DNA of 35,230 nt, taken from Acidobacteriota bacterium. Its GTDB lineage: Bacteria > Acidobacteriota > Terriglobia > Bryobacterales > Bryobacteraceae. The stretch spans positions 1 through 35,230 of the forward strand of contig JAFLBB010000051.1 of the NCBI GenBank assembly GCA_017304135.1. Reading direction: 5' to 3'. Position 1 is the stretch's first letter; each line of letters opens with the position of its first letter. Position numbers and translations under genes: made by a program. The notes beneath the pieces were generated by a model. The model searched no databases and was not told the DNA's origin. It saw nothing but the letters and a program-made list of their open reading frames with translations. This document shows positions 27,465 through 35,230 of this stretch, one piece after another.

Positions 27465-28349
27465 TTACCAGCCGCGCGTCGCCATCAGGTCGGTCTCTTC
27501 CAACTGCCTGATGTCCAACCCCGGCATGCCGTCCGGCAGCTCTTCGGAGGCTTCCAGAACCTTCAGCGGGTCCTTGTAGTAGGTGGTCGCCTTCACGATG
27601 GCCTTGGCGAACGCGGCCGGATCGGGGCTCTTGAAGATGCCTGAACCGACGAACACGGTTTCGGCGCCAAGGTGCATCACCAGCGCCGCGTCAGCCGGCG
27701 TTGCCACACCGCCTGCCGAGAAGTTGGGCACCGGCAGCTTGCCGTGCTCGTGGATGTAGAGCATCAGTTCCAGTGGCGCCTGGTGTTTCTTTGACTCCGC
27801 CGTCAGTTCATCCACCGAGTAGGCGCGGATAGCCCTCATCTCCTTCACAATCGTGCGCATGTGGCGCACCGCCTCGACGATATTGCCCGAACCCGCCTCG
27901 CCCTTGGTGCGGATCAGGGCCGCGCCCTCGGCAATGCGCCGCAGGGCTTCTCCCAGGTTGCGTGCGCCGCACACGAAGGGAACCTTAAAGTCGTGCTTCC
28001 AGATGTGATGCTCGTCGTCGGCCGGCGTCAGCACCTCGCTCTCGTCGATGAAGTCCACCTCGAGCGCCTCCAGCACACGGGCCTCCATGAAGTGGCCGAT
28101 GCGCGCCTTGGCCATCACCGGAATCGACACTGTCTGCTGGATCTCACGGATCTTGCTCACCGGCGACATGCGCGCCACGCCGCCTTCCTTGCGGATGTCC
28201 GACGGCACCTTCACCAGCGCCATCACGGCGCATGCGCCCGCTTTTTCGGCGATGAGCGCCTGCTCGGCGTTGGTGACGTCCATGATGACGCCGCCCTTCA
28301 ACATCTCGGCCAAGCCTACTTTGACGCGGAACTGATCAGTCAAAAACAT
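27465..28349 (-). CDS. pdxS: Pyridoxal 5'-phosphate synthase lyase subunit PdxS
   Basis: PdxS condenses ribose-5-phosphate, glyceraldehyde-3-phosphate and ammonia into pyridoxal phosphate. The 294-residue TIM barrel has GGVIMDV near residue 20, the first catalytic Lys in [10 protein letters not shown] near residue 80, [13 protein letters not shown], and the second Lys in [11 protein letters not shown] near residue 148. GGGAG lies 7 nt before the ATG. The usual ALERVP reads ALVKVP here, a mild departure. It follows the MocR-type regulator by 24 bp and precedes pdxT by 3 bp. Confidence 0.97.
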   Translation of the reverse strand: MFLTDQFRVKVGLAEMLKGGVIMDVTNAEQALIAEKAGACAVMALVKVPSDIRKEGGVARMSPVSKIREIQQTVSIPVMAKARIGHFMEARVLEALEVDFIDESEVLTPADDEHHIWKHDFKVPFVCGARNLGEALRRIAEGAALIRTKGEAGSGNIVEAVRHMRTIVKEMRAIRAYSVDELTAESKKHQAPLELMLYIHEHGKLPVPNFSAGGVATPADAALVMHLGAETVFVGSGIFKSPDPAAFAKAIVKATTYYKDPLKVLEASEELPDGMPGLDIRQLEETDLMATRGW

Positions 28350-28373
28350 TGCCTTACTCCCTTGTTTGAAACA

Positions 28374-29807
28374 TTAGACAATCGCCATGTGGGGCGACCC
28401 ATAGCGGTCCGGAGCCGGGGCGGCGGCCCGCCGCGCCCCCTCTCCAATCCACTCAATCCCTTGCTGAATCGCCGCCGGACGCACGCCGGCGAAACTGAGC
28501 CGGAATGAGTTCGGATGACGCCGCGATACCGCGAACGCCGAGCCCGGCAGGAAACTCACGCGTCCGGCCACCGCGTCCTGCACGCGCTCGGCGTCGATGC
28601 CCGCGCGCAGTGTCGCCCACAAACTCATGCCGCCCTGCGGCCGTGTGAACTGCGCAACTTCGGGCAGCGCCTCAAGAGCCTCCACGGCCGCCTGCAACCG
28701 GACGCGCCCCGCTTCGAGCACACGCTCGCGATGCGCAGCCAGCCCCCCGGACCGGGCAAATTCATGCAAGATGTACTGCGAGAGGTGGTCAGTATGCAGG
28801 TCGCACCACTGCTTGGCCTCCACTAGCCGTTCCACGGCCTCATGCCCCGCGCATACCCAGCCCACTCGCAGGCCGGGAAACGCAATCTTCGAAAAACTGC
28901 CGATGTGGACCACCTCGCCCGTCTCGTCCAACGCTCGCAGGCTGGGGATTGTGTCGCCCTCGTAGCGCAATCCGCGATAGATGCCGATTTCCACCAGCAT
29001 CACCCCGTTTTGGCGTGTCAGAGCCATGAGCGCCCGCCGTGCGTCCAGAGGCAGCGTCGCCCCGGTCGGATTCTGGAAGTCCGGAGTCACCAGAAGAAGC
29101 CGCGGCCTCTCGCGCCGCAGGGCCAATTCCAGCGCATCCAGATCCAGGCCAATGTCTGATACGGGTAGGCCAATTAGGCGACCGCCGGACCGGTGGAACA
29201 CCTCGCGCAGACCGGGATAAACGGGGTCTTCCATCATCACCAGATCGCCCGCTTGCACAAAGGCGCGTGCCACCAGGTCGAGCGCCTGCTGGCAGCCGGA
29301 GGTGATGAGCACTTCGCCCCGCTCCCGCTGTTCCCCGCGGGTGGCCTCCCCAGGTAAGCCGCCGGTCAGGCTTAGGTGATGGTCCAGGATGTACTGCCGA
29401 AGTGGTTGATAACCAAGTGTGCTGCCGAGTTGGAGCAGTGTTCTCATCAGGGCCGCATCCCGCGTCGAATCCTGCAGAATCCGAGCCACCGCATCGAGTG
29501 GAAAGAGATCGTCCGACGGTCGCGAGGAGGCAAACGAGATCACCGTCTCAGCCACCGGAGCAGGTGACTGGATGAAGCTGCCACGTCCCACATGTGCGCG
29601 CAAAAGCCCTTCTCTTTCTAAGAGTTCATAGGCCTGAGCGACAGTCGCGCGGTTTACCCCCAGCGTCACTGCTAACTCGCGCGTGGCAGGCAACCGCATG
29701 CCGTCCGGAATCTGCCCGTCAAAGATCCCCACCTTGATCGAGCCATAGAGCTGCCGATAGAGCGGTTCACCGCTGTCGTGCGAAAGCACAATGGCTGGTA
29801 GCTCCAT
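28374..29807 (-). CDS. pdxR: MocR/PdxR-type regulator (GntR helix-turn-helix fused to aminotransferase fold)
   Basis: This 477-residue protein joins a GntR-type winged helix (about 10-80; LPATRELAVTLGVNRATVAQAYELLE) to a fold-type I aminotransferase domain (about 100-460). The PLP Lys is present in GSFSKIAFPG near residue 305, and NPTG is present near residue 245. The segment that is normally EDDPY or ENDIY, whose Asp holds the pyridine nitrogen, reads EIGIY here, so that Asp is lost. As the first gene before pdxS and pdxT it is the likely sensor of pyridoxal phosphate; the specific PdxR name is inferred from position. A TAGAAT box ends 6 nt before its ATG. Confidence 0.82.
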   Translation of the reverse strand: MELPAIVLSHDSGEPLYRQLYGSIKVGIFDGQIPDGMRLPATRELAVTLGVNRATVAQAYELLEREGLLRAHVGRGSFIQSPAPVAETVISFASSRPSDDLFPLDAVARILQDSTRDAALMRTLLQLGSTLGYQPLRQYILDHHLSLTGGLPGEATRGEQRERGEVLITSGCQQALDLVARAFVQAGDLVMMEDPVYPGLREVFHRSGGRLIGLPVSDIGLDLDALELALRRERPRLLLVTPDFQNPTGATLPLDARRALMALTRQNGVMLVEIGIYRGLRYEGDTIPSLRALDETGEVVHIGSFSKIAFPGLRVGWVCAGHEAVERLVEAKQWCDLHTDHLSQYILHEFARSGGLAAHRERVLEAGRVRLQAAVEALEALPEVAQFTRPQGGMSLWATLRAGIDAERVQDAVAGRVSFLPGSAFAVSRRHPNSFRLSFAGVRPAAIQQGIEWIGEGARRAAAPAPDRYGSPHMAIV

Positions 29808-29813
29808 AGGGCC

Positions 29814-29861
29814 ATTCTAGCAGATTGGACTGGTTGGGCCCAGCGGAATCCGAAGCCAATT
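29814..29861 (-). promoter_or_regulatory. Leaderless promoter and possible operator of the pdx array
   Basis: TAGAAT (29819-29814, minus strand) ends 6 nt before the ATG of the MocR-type gene, so the message should be leaderless. Upstream on the + strand, TTGG occurs twice within 29825-29836 and a matching CCAA lies near 29857, possible half-sites for self-binding by the regulator. No clear -35 is seen. Confidence 0.5.
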
Positions 29862-31763
29862 TTACGTGGTGTCCGGTCGCATCGCGGCGTAGAGGAGGCG
29901 AGCCAACGCCCCCGCAGTGAGCGGTTCTCCCGCACCGGCAGCCTGGGCGCGCACGTACCCTGCCGAGCGCAGCCAGTCGCCCACCTCCGCCTCGCTCAAC
30001 TTGCCTTCTCCGGCCGGAGGTTTCCAGCGTTTTCCCTCGTGCGTGAGCACTCGCATCACGCGAGCAGCGGCGTCGGCGCGTATCAGCGTCTCCGAGGCCC
30101 CTGCGCGATAGCCCTTGCCGAACCCGCGTGCCCCCAGCCATTGCATCGCCGCCATTCGCTCATCCGTGAACGCCAGGTCCTCATAAAACGTGATCACACC
30201 GCGCCGTTCCACCAGCAAAGCCTGCAACTCGCCCGTTGGAACTCGCCGCACCTCGACGTTTCTCGCGATGGCCAGGTGTGCCGCGATGCCCGCGGCCTCA
30301 CCGAGCGCCATGAACACCGGCTCCATGCGCAGTGCGTTGTAGGCTACGTGGCTGCACGAGCAGGCCACCGGCACGAGCAATCCCTCAATCTTCCTCGGCA
30401 CGAGAACCCCGTACGGCACCTGAAATGGTTCGTGCAAAACGAAGAAATAGCCCTCGCGAACACCCGGATGCGCCGGATCGTAGCGATGGTGGCCATGCGG
30501 ATCAAACGCCCACTCGATGACGGCGATCGAATCACGCCGCACGCGCGTCCGCTCCATCACCGAGTCGAAATCGGCGTCGCGCTCGGTGAGGACGTAGTCG
30601 CCCACGATGCGCCGCCCTTGCCTTACATACACCTGGCGTGGCACATGCCCGTTCTCCAGCCACTCGTCAATGTGCCATCCATATTGCAGCGCATCACGCC
30701 GCAACGCTTCCGGCACTTCGGGGTCGTTCTGCAGCAGCCAGATCATGCCCACGTTGTGGGTGCGATAGCGCTCATAGATCTTCCTCCGCTCGGCCACCGT
30801 CGCTGTCGGCCATGGCCAGCACTCCTCGGCCAAGTCGAGCGACTCCTTCGGCACCCCCGTGTCCGGATGCACATGGTCGCTGTTCAATTCGAACCGCCCA
30901 TTCGGCATCGGATACACCTGAATGATGTCGCGGAACTTGGTCGCCTTGCCTGAGCGAATGTCCTCCAGCACGAAGTGGTAATCCTCGCGCCGGTAGCCGT
31001 CCGGTTTCTCAATGGGCACCCGCTTGGCCGGGTCATTCGTCACATGGAACCGAAAACAGTAAGCCTGCGTTGCGTTGTCCGCTTCGCCCGTTGAACCGGG
31101 CAGCAAATCCTCGCCGCGAAACTTCATGTAGATGCGTCCGGCGTGCGGCTCGCCGTATTCAGAGCGGCTTTCGCGCCCCGTGCGGAAGGGCGCGCCGGCC
31201 ATCGCCGCCAAATCGCCCTCATATGTGGCATCGACGAACACTTGTCCCGTCACGCGCACCAACTGCCCGCCGCTCACCTCAATAGCAACCAACCGGTTGC
31301 GCTCCACAATAGCCCGACGTAACTCGTGCTGCAACAGGAGCCGGATGCGCCCCCCTTCAGCGCCGATCATCTGGTGGAAAATTCTCTCCGCCGCGTTGGC
31401 TTCGTACCAATACCCATCGCGGCACAGCTTCACGTTCGGCTTGGCCGGATTGCCCTTGTCCATCTCCTCGTAATAGGCCACCACGCGCCGTGTGAATTCG
31501 TAAAACAGCCCACCCACCGCCTGGCGCTTGCCGATATCGGCGTTCGTGAGCCCGTTGGAGACAATGCCGCCGATGTGATCTTCATGCGCGCACAGCAGCA
31601 CCGTCCGCCCCAGGCGCGCCGCCGCTACCGCTGAGGCGATGCCGCCCGGCGTCGCCCCATACACGACGACCTCTGCCGCCTCCGCGCGTTGTGCTTGTAA
31701 CTGTCCGGCCGCGCACACACCCGCTGCAGCCTGCGCCAGCCGGCGCCGCGTGATCGTTCTCAT
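29862..31763 (-). CDS. Tat-exported FAD-dependent oxidoreductase (FAD_oxidored family)
   Basis: A 633-residue protein with a twin-arginine type N-terminus (ITRRRLAQAAAGVCAAG), then a dinucleotide-binding segment VVVYGATPGGIASAVAAARLG near residue 32 and DHIGGIVSNGLTNAD near residue 62. Further family segments are FVDATYEGDLAAMAG near residue 176 and VPVACSCSHVAYNALRMEP near residue 467. Members are secreted flavoproteins of unknown substrate, common in acidobacteria and planctomycetes. The C-terminal 100 residues (WLGARGFGKGYRAGASETLIRADAAARVMRVL) look like an SLH-type repeat. It starts 30 bp after the TonB-dependent receptor, so the two probably work on the same extracellular compound. Confidence 0.85.
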   Translation of the reverse strand: MRTITRRRLAQAAAGVCAAGQLQAQRAEAAEVVVYGATPGGIASAVAAARLGRTVLLCAHEDHIGGIVSNGLTNADIGKRQAVGGLFYEFTRRVVAYYEEMDKGNPAKPNVKLCRDGYWYEANAAERIFHQMIGAEGGRIRLLLQHELRRAIVERNRLVAIEVSGGQLVRVTGQVFVDATYEGDLAAMAGAPFRTGRESRSEYGEPHAGRIYMKFRGEDLLPGSTGEADNATQAYCFRFHVTNDPAKRVPIEKPDGYRREDYHFVLEDIRSGKATKFRDIIQVYPMPNGRFELNSDHVHPDTGVPKESLDLAEECWPWPTATVAERRKIYERYRTHNVGMIWLLQNDPEVPEALRRDALQYGWHIDEWLENGHVPRQVYVRQGRRIVGDYVLTERDADFDSVMERTRVRRDSIAVIEWAFDPHGHHRYDPAHPGVREGYFFVLHEPFQVPYGVLVPRKIEGLLVPVACSCSHVAYNALRMEPVFMALGEAAGIAAHLAIARNVEVRRVPTGELQALLVERRGVITFYEDLAFTDERMAAMQWLGARGFGKGYRAGASETLIRADAAARVMRVLTHEGKRWKPPAGEGKLSEAEVGDWLRSAGYVRAQAAGAGEPLTAGALARLLYAAMRPDTT

Positions 31764-31793
31764 CGCTTCTGATTGTATGCCCGTGCCCTCGCT

Positions 31794-34700
31794 TCAGAAG
31801 GCGAACTTGAGCGCCGCCTGCTGAATGCGCGCCGGCGCGGTGCCGCTGATCTGGCCTGCCTGCGGATTGCCGATCGCCGAGTTCGGATTGCCGAAGTTGG
31901 CGCGGTTGAAGGCGTTGAACATCTCCCATCGAAAGGTCAGCTTGTAGCGCTCTCCGATGGCGAACTGGCGGTGAATGCCTGCATCGACGTTGAAGTTCCC
32001 CGGACCCACCAATATGCCGCGCCCGGAGTTGCCAAAGGTGAATTGGGCCGGAGTGGCGAAGGCTCCAAGGTCAAACCAACGGTCGATGGTCCTCTGGCCG
32101 CCAGAGAGATTGCCGTCGGCAATCCGGTTGGGCCGGTCACCGCCGCCACCGGCGGAATTCGACACTGCCGCCGCCGCCGTGGCTGTGAAATGCTCGCCCG
32201 TGGCCATTGACCAGATGCCGTTTACGCTCCAACCACCCAGGATGAGCGCCGCTGGTCCCGTCGTGACGAACTTCCTCCCTTTGCCAAACGGCAGTTCCCA
32301 TACATGGTTGAACACCGCAATATGGCGCCGGTCTTCCGGCATCGAGCCCCACTCGCAACTGTAGCAACGCGCATCCTGGGGCGGGGCATTGCCGCCGCCG
32401 TTGATGTTGCCGCCATTGCTGAGGAAGTGCGACCACGTATACGCCAGCGACAACGTCAGCCCGCCGCGCGCCCTCTTCTCCACACGTGTTTGCAAGGCGT
32501 GATACTTGGCCGCGCCGAAGTTAGTGCGATAGGTAATGTTGGTCACGTTCGGGTTGACCGAGAAGAACGGACGCCGCTGCGGCTGGGCCCCGGCGCCCGG
32601 CACGGACTGGTTGATATTCACGTTTGCGATCAGTCCCAGCGTGCGCGTACCCACATAGGAGACGTCCACCAGCAAATCTTCCAGAATCTCGCGCTGAATG
32701 CCCAAGCTCCACTGCATCGTGTTGGTCGACTTGAGGCCGTAGTCCCATGCGTTCGGGTTCCCACTGGAAAGCTGCACCTTATTGTTCAGGTCGGGCGCCA
32801 CCGGCGCGTCCAAGCCTTGCGAAAGGCGCCGTACCGGAGCCGCGTTCTGGTCCGTCGCCAGCACGTTCGAATAGAAAAACGGCAGGTTCTTGTACAACTG
32901 CCCGCCGCCCTGCCCCGCCTCCACAAACGAGCTTCCAAAGCCCATCCGCAGCACCGTTCGCCGGTCCGACGTGAGCATATACGTGATGCCCAGCCGCGGC
33001 GCCAGGTTGTTCTTATCCAGGTTGCGCAGCCGGCGGCTGGCGCCGTCGCGCCCAGCGATTTCCAACTGCGCGGTGGTCACATTGAAATTGGCCCAACGGT
33101 CATAGACCTCATACGGCGGTGTCAGCAATTCATACCGCACTCCATAGTTGAATGTCAGCCGGTTCGTCACGCGCCATGTGTCGTCAAAAAACGCGTTGAA
33201 GTTGTAGAAGCGCATGCCGAAGGTGCCCACCAGCACGTTGCGGTTGGTGGCGCTCACCGCACCCAGCGCCCAATCCGCCAGCGCCGTGGCCGCGCCGGTC
33301 GTTCCCACCTGCCTCGTGTACTGTCCGTTGAAATCAAACGTCCCGCGCGTGGGAAAGGCTGAAAAGCCATTGAAGCGGTGGTTCACATACTGCCCGCCGA
33401 ACTTCAGCGTGTGGCTGTTCTTGACGATCGTGAGAATGTCTTCGTACTGGAACGATACCGTCTGGCTGTTCTCCGGATACGTCGACGCATCGCCCAGGTT
33501 GCGATAGCCCGTGATCGCCATCGAAGGCAACCCGCCCGACTTATCGTTGATGTTCACGCCGGGAATGCCCAGCGCGTTGGCCGTCGCAAGCGGATTGCCC
33601 AACGGCGAGATGTACTGGTTCCACCGCACCGCACCCAGACGGACTTCATTCACGATGTTCGCCCCGATCACCTTCACGTAGTTGAATGTCGCCGACCAGT
33701 TCTTCAACGGCGTCTCCGTTCCCGTGTCCGTGCCGTCGGCGGAAAGATACGGGCTGATCGCCAGATTCTGCGTGTTTCCGCCCACCGGCACGTTGCCTGG
33801 CGTGAGCAGCAGCGTGTCGTCGTAGCTGTACTTGAAGAACACGCGGTCGCTCTGGCCCAAGTTGTGATCCAGCCGTACGTCAAACTGGTCGGTCCGCTGC
33901 TCCAAGGTCGGGTTGAAGACGAAGTTCCGCGTCGTCGCTGAATTCGTCGGTTCGGGCAGCAGGCTGGTAACGCGGAGCGCGGCCGGGTCCAGTCGTGTCG
34001 TGGGAATGCGATTTCCCGCGAACGGCTGCCGCTGCCCATTTACCATCACCGTCGGATCATGGATCGTCGCGCCGAACGCGGAGAAATCACCCGTTGTAAT
34101 CATCTGCCGCTGCGCCAGCGTGGGGATCGTCGAGATGGTCGAACGCGGTTGCCGCACGCGGATGCCCTGGTAATCGCCAAAGAAGAAGGTCTTGTCCTTG
34201 CGGATCGGCCCTCCCACCGTGCCTCCAAACTCGTTGCGCCGGAACGATGGCCGCGGCGCCCCCAGCCGGTTGTTGAAAAACGTGTTCGCGTCCAGCTTGT
34301 TGTTCCGCAGGAACTCATACAAGCTCCCGTGCACCTGATTTGTTCCGGACTTCGTCTGCACGATCGTGATCGCTCCCGCCGCCGCCCCGTACTCCGCCGT
34401 GTAGTTGCTCGTCATCATGCGGACTTCCTGAATCGAGTCCACCGTCGGCACCATGATCAAGGTCGACAACCACAGGTTCCGGTTCACCACGCCGTCGATG
34501 AGATACGTGTTGTTCTGCGCGCTTGAACCGTTGACGGAAATGTTCACGTCTCCGCGCATGGCATATTGCGATGTCGCCAGGTTCCCGCTTGATCCTGTGT
34601 AGGCGCCCGGGCTGAGCTTGAGCAGCGCCGTGAACGTGCGTCCATTGAGAGGCATCTCGATCATCTGCTGGTTCGACACAAGCGATGACACCGCCGCCGT

Positions 34701-35072
34701 CTGCGACTGTAGCAGCGGAGCCGTCTCTTTTACCTCGATCGTCTCCTGCACGTTGCCCACCTGCAGCTTGAGGTCGACGGTCAACGTGTCGGCGGCGGTC
34801 AACTGCAAGCCGCTGGTGACCAACTTCTGAAAGCCCTGCATCTCCGCCGTGATGCTGTAGGCGCCTGTTGGCACGGAAGTAGCCACATACTGCCCCGCGG
34901 CTCCCGTCTCCACCGTGCGCGTGAATCTCGTTCCTTCATTGACGAGCGTGACGCGGGCGCCACCTACCGCGGCGCCGCCCTGATCTGTAACCGTGCCAAC
35001 AATCGTTCCGCTCTGCACCTGGGCGAACGCAACCATTCCAAACAAAGCGAAAAGCGAGACATACGAGGTCAT
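31794..35072 (-). CDS. TonB-dependent receptor with N-terminal carboxypeptidase-regulatory domain
   Basis: A 1,092-residue outer-membrane receptor. After a signal peptide (about 1-17) comes a carboxypeptidase-regulatory beta-sandwich (about 20-105: SGTIVGTVTDQGGAAVGGARV), then a plug domain with IEMPLNGRTFTALLKLSPG near residue 135 and YLIDGVVNRN, and then a long barrel ending in Phe (LKFAF). This Oar-like layout is greatly expanded in Solibacter-type acidobacteria and usually imports sugars or peptides. No TonB-box can be named with confidence. TACACT (35086-35081) ends 8 nt before the ATG. It is followed by the exported flavoprotein gene. Confidence 0.93.
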   Translation of the reverse strand: MTSYVSLFALFGMVAFAQVQSGTIVGTVTDQGGAAVGGARVTLVNEGTRFTRTVETGAAGQYVATSVPTGAYSITAEMQGFQKLVTSGLQLTAADTLTVDLKLQVGNVQETIEVKETAPLLQSQTAAVSSLVSNQQMIEMPLNGRTFTALLKLSPGAYTGSSGNLATSQYAMRGDVNISVNGSSAQNNTYLIDGVVNRNLWLSTLIMVPTVDSIQEVRMMTSNYTAEYGAAAGAITIVQTKSGTNQVHGSLYEFLRNNKLDANTFFNNRLGAPRPSFRRNEFGGTVGGPIRKDKTFFFGDYQGIRVRQPRSTISTIPTLAQRQMITTGDFSAFGATIHDPTVMVNGQRQPFAGNRIPTTRLDPAALRVTSLLPEPTNSATTRNFVFNPTLEQRTDQFDVRLDHNLGQSDRVFFKYSYDDTLLLTPGNVPVGGNTQNLAISPYLSADGTDTGTETPLKNWSATFNYVKVIGANIVNEVRLGAVRWNQYISPLGNPLATANALGIPGVNINDKSGGLPSMAITGYRNLGDASTYPENSQTVSFQYEDILTIVKNSHTLKFGGQYVNHRFNGFSAFPTRGTFDFNGQYTRQVGTTGAATALADWALGAVSATNRNVLVGTFGMRFYNFNAFFDDTWRVTNRLTFNYGVRYELLTPPYEVYDRWANFNVTTAQLEIAGRDGASRRLRNLDKNNLAPRLGITYMLTSDRRTVLRMGFGSSFVEAGQGGGQLYKNLPFFYSNVLATDQNAAPVRRLSQGLDAPVAPDLNNKVQLSSGNPNAWDYGLKSTNTMQWSLGIQREILEDLLVDVSYVGTRTLGLIANVNINQSVPGAGAQPQRRPFFSVNPNVTNITYRTNFGAAKYHALQTRVEKRARGGLTLSLAYTWSHFLSNGGNINGGGNAPPQDARCYSCEWGSMPEDRRHIAVFNHVWELPFGKGRKFVTTGPAALILGGWSVNGIWSMATGEHFTATAAAAVSNSAGGGGDRPNRIADGNLSGGQRTIDRWFDLGAFATPAQFTFGNSGRGILVGPGNFNVDAGIHRQFAIGERYKLTFRWEMFNAFNRANFGNPNSAIGNPQAGQISGTAPARIQQAALKFAF

Positions 35073-35080
35073 GGTGGGCT

Positions 35081-35086
35081 AGTGTA
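35081..35086 (-). promoter_or_regulatory. -10 box of the TonB-dependent receptor gene
   Basis: TACACT on the minus strand ends 8 nt before the receptor's ATG, with no useful Shine-Dalgarno in between, suggesting a leaderless message. A -35 box is not evident. Confidence 0.45.
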
Positions 35087-35120
35087 TCGCACTCCTTCGT
35101 GGATAGTCTTTTCTCATGCA

Positions 35121-35173
35121 AGATGAGCCTGAAGGGGGGCACAGATTCTCACACGAGATGAGCCTGAAGGGGG
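35121..35173 (+). repeat. 18-bp direct repeat, two copies
   Basis: AGATGAGCCTGAAGGGGG occurs at 35121-35138 and again at 35156-35173, 35 bp apart start to start. Short direct repeats just inside the end of an element are typical of IS21-type termini, and they could also be regulator sites for the gene starting at 35185. The window ends too soon to decide. Confidence 0.6.
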
Positions 35174-35184
35174 ACGGAGTCGGG

Positions 35185-35230
35185 ATGCTGGGGATTGAAC
35201 ATCAGCATGGACGATTCGAAATGGTTGAGC
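35185..35230 (+). CDS. Start of an unidentified gene, cut by the window edge
   Basis: An ATG at 35185 is preceded by GGAG 5 nt upstream and opens MLGIEHQHGRFEMVE before the window ends. The fragment is too short to assign. The direct repeats in front of it make a transposase one option. Confidence 0.35.
   Translation, partial: MLGIEHQHGRFEMVE

Overview
The window looks like part of a high-GC Acidobacteriota chromosome, most likely from the Solibacter/Bryobacter side of the phylum. This is inferred from gene content: a 1,092-residue TonB-dependent receptor with an N-terminal carboxypeptidase-regulatory domain, a porin inside a kdp operon, a PL22-like propeller protein, DUF6265 and DUF4136 proteins, and a class of promoters whose -10 box lies only 6-10 nt before the start codon. 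No rRNA gene is present to confirm it.

Positions 1-14.9 kb look like acquired or remodelled DNA. An insertion sequence fragment (1-914) is followed by a long minus-strand kdp locus. In transcription order this holds: a separate KdpD-type kinase half, KdpE, a phased KdpE-like operator, a 27-residue membrane peptide, KdpF, KdpA, KdpB, KdpC, an outer-membrane porin, a small lipoprotein and two tandem KdpD sensor halves. KdpD is therefore split across the two ends of the locus, and its sensor half is duplicated. Upstream lies an AbiEi/AbiEii toxin-antitoxin operon with its own palindromic operator. It is translationally coupled to a broken gene for a TOTE-type archaeo-eukaryotic primase. That gene is interrupted by a 160-bp MITE with CTAG target duplications; removing the MITE restores the reading frame across the joint. 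The section ends at the 3' half of a tRNA-Leu(CAG) gene (14868-14922), a typical integrase attachment scar, and strand composition changes there.

Positions 14.95-22.3 kb look like backbone and are G-rich on the + strand whichever way genes point: a glycogen debranching enzyme, a PL22-like beta-propeller protein, a lipoprotein with a HEAT-like segment, and a divergent pair made of an exported catalase-peroxidase (KatG) and OxyR. About 740 bp without a protein gene follow, with tRNA-Pro(TGG) and its terminator.

Positions 23-35 kb are C-rich on the + strand: phosphoglucomutase, then a minus-strand array starting with a MocR-type regulator and running through pdxS, pdxT, a low-molecular-weight phosphatase-like protein, a DUF4136 protein, an AraC-type regulator and a DUF6265 protein. 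Upstream of that array are a TonB-dependent receptor and a Tat-exported FAD oxidoreductase on the same strand. The right edge has an 18-bp direct repeat and the start of an unidentified gene.

The most unusual items are the split and duplicated KdpD with its phased operator, the AbiE-TOTE primase coupling with its MITE scar, and the tRNA-Leu attachment remnant.
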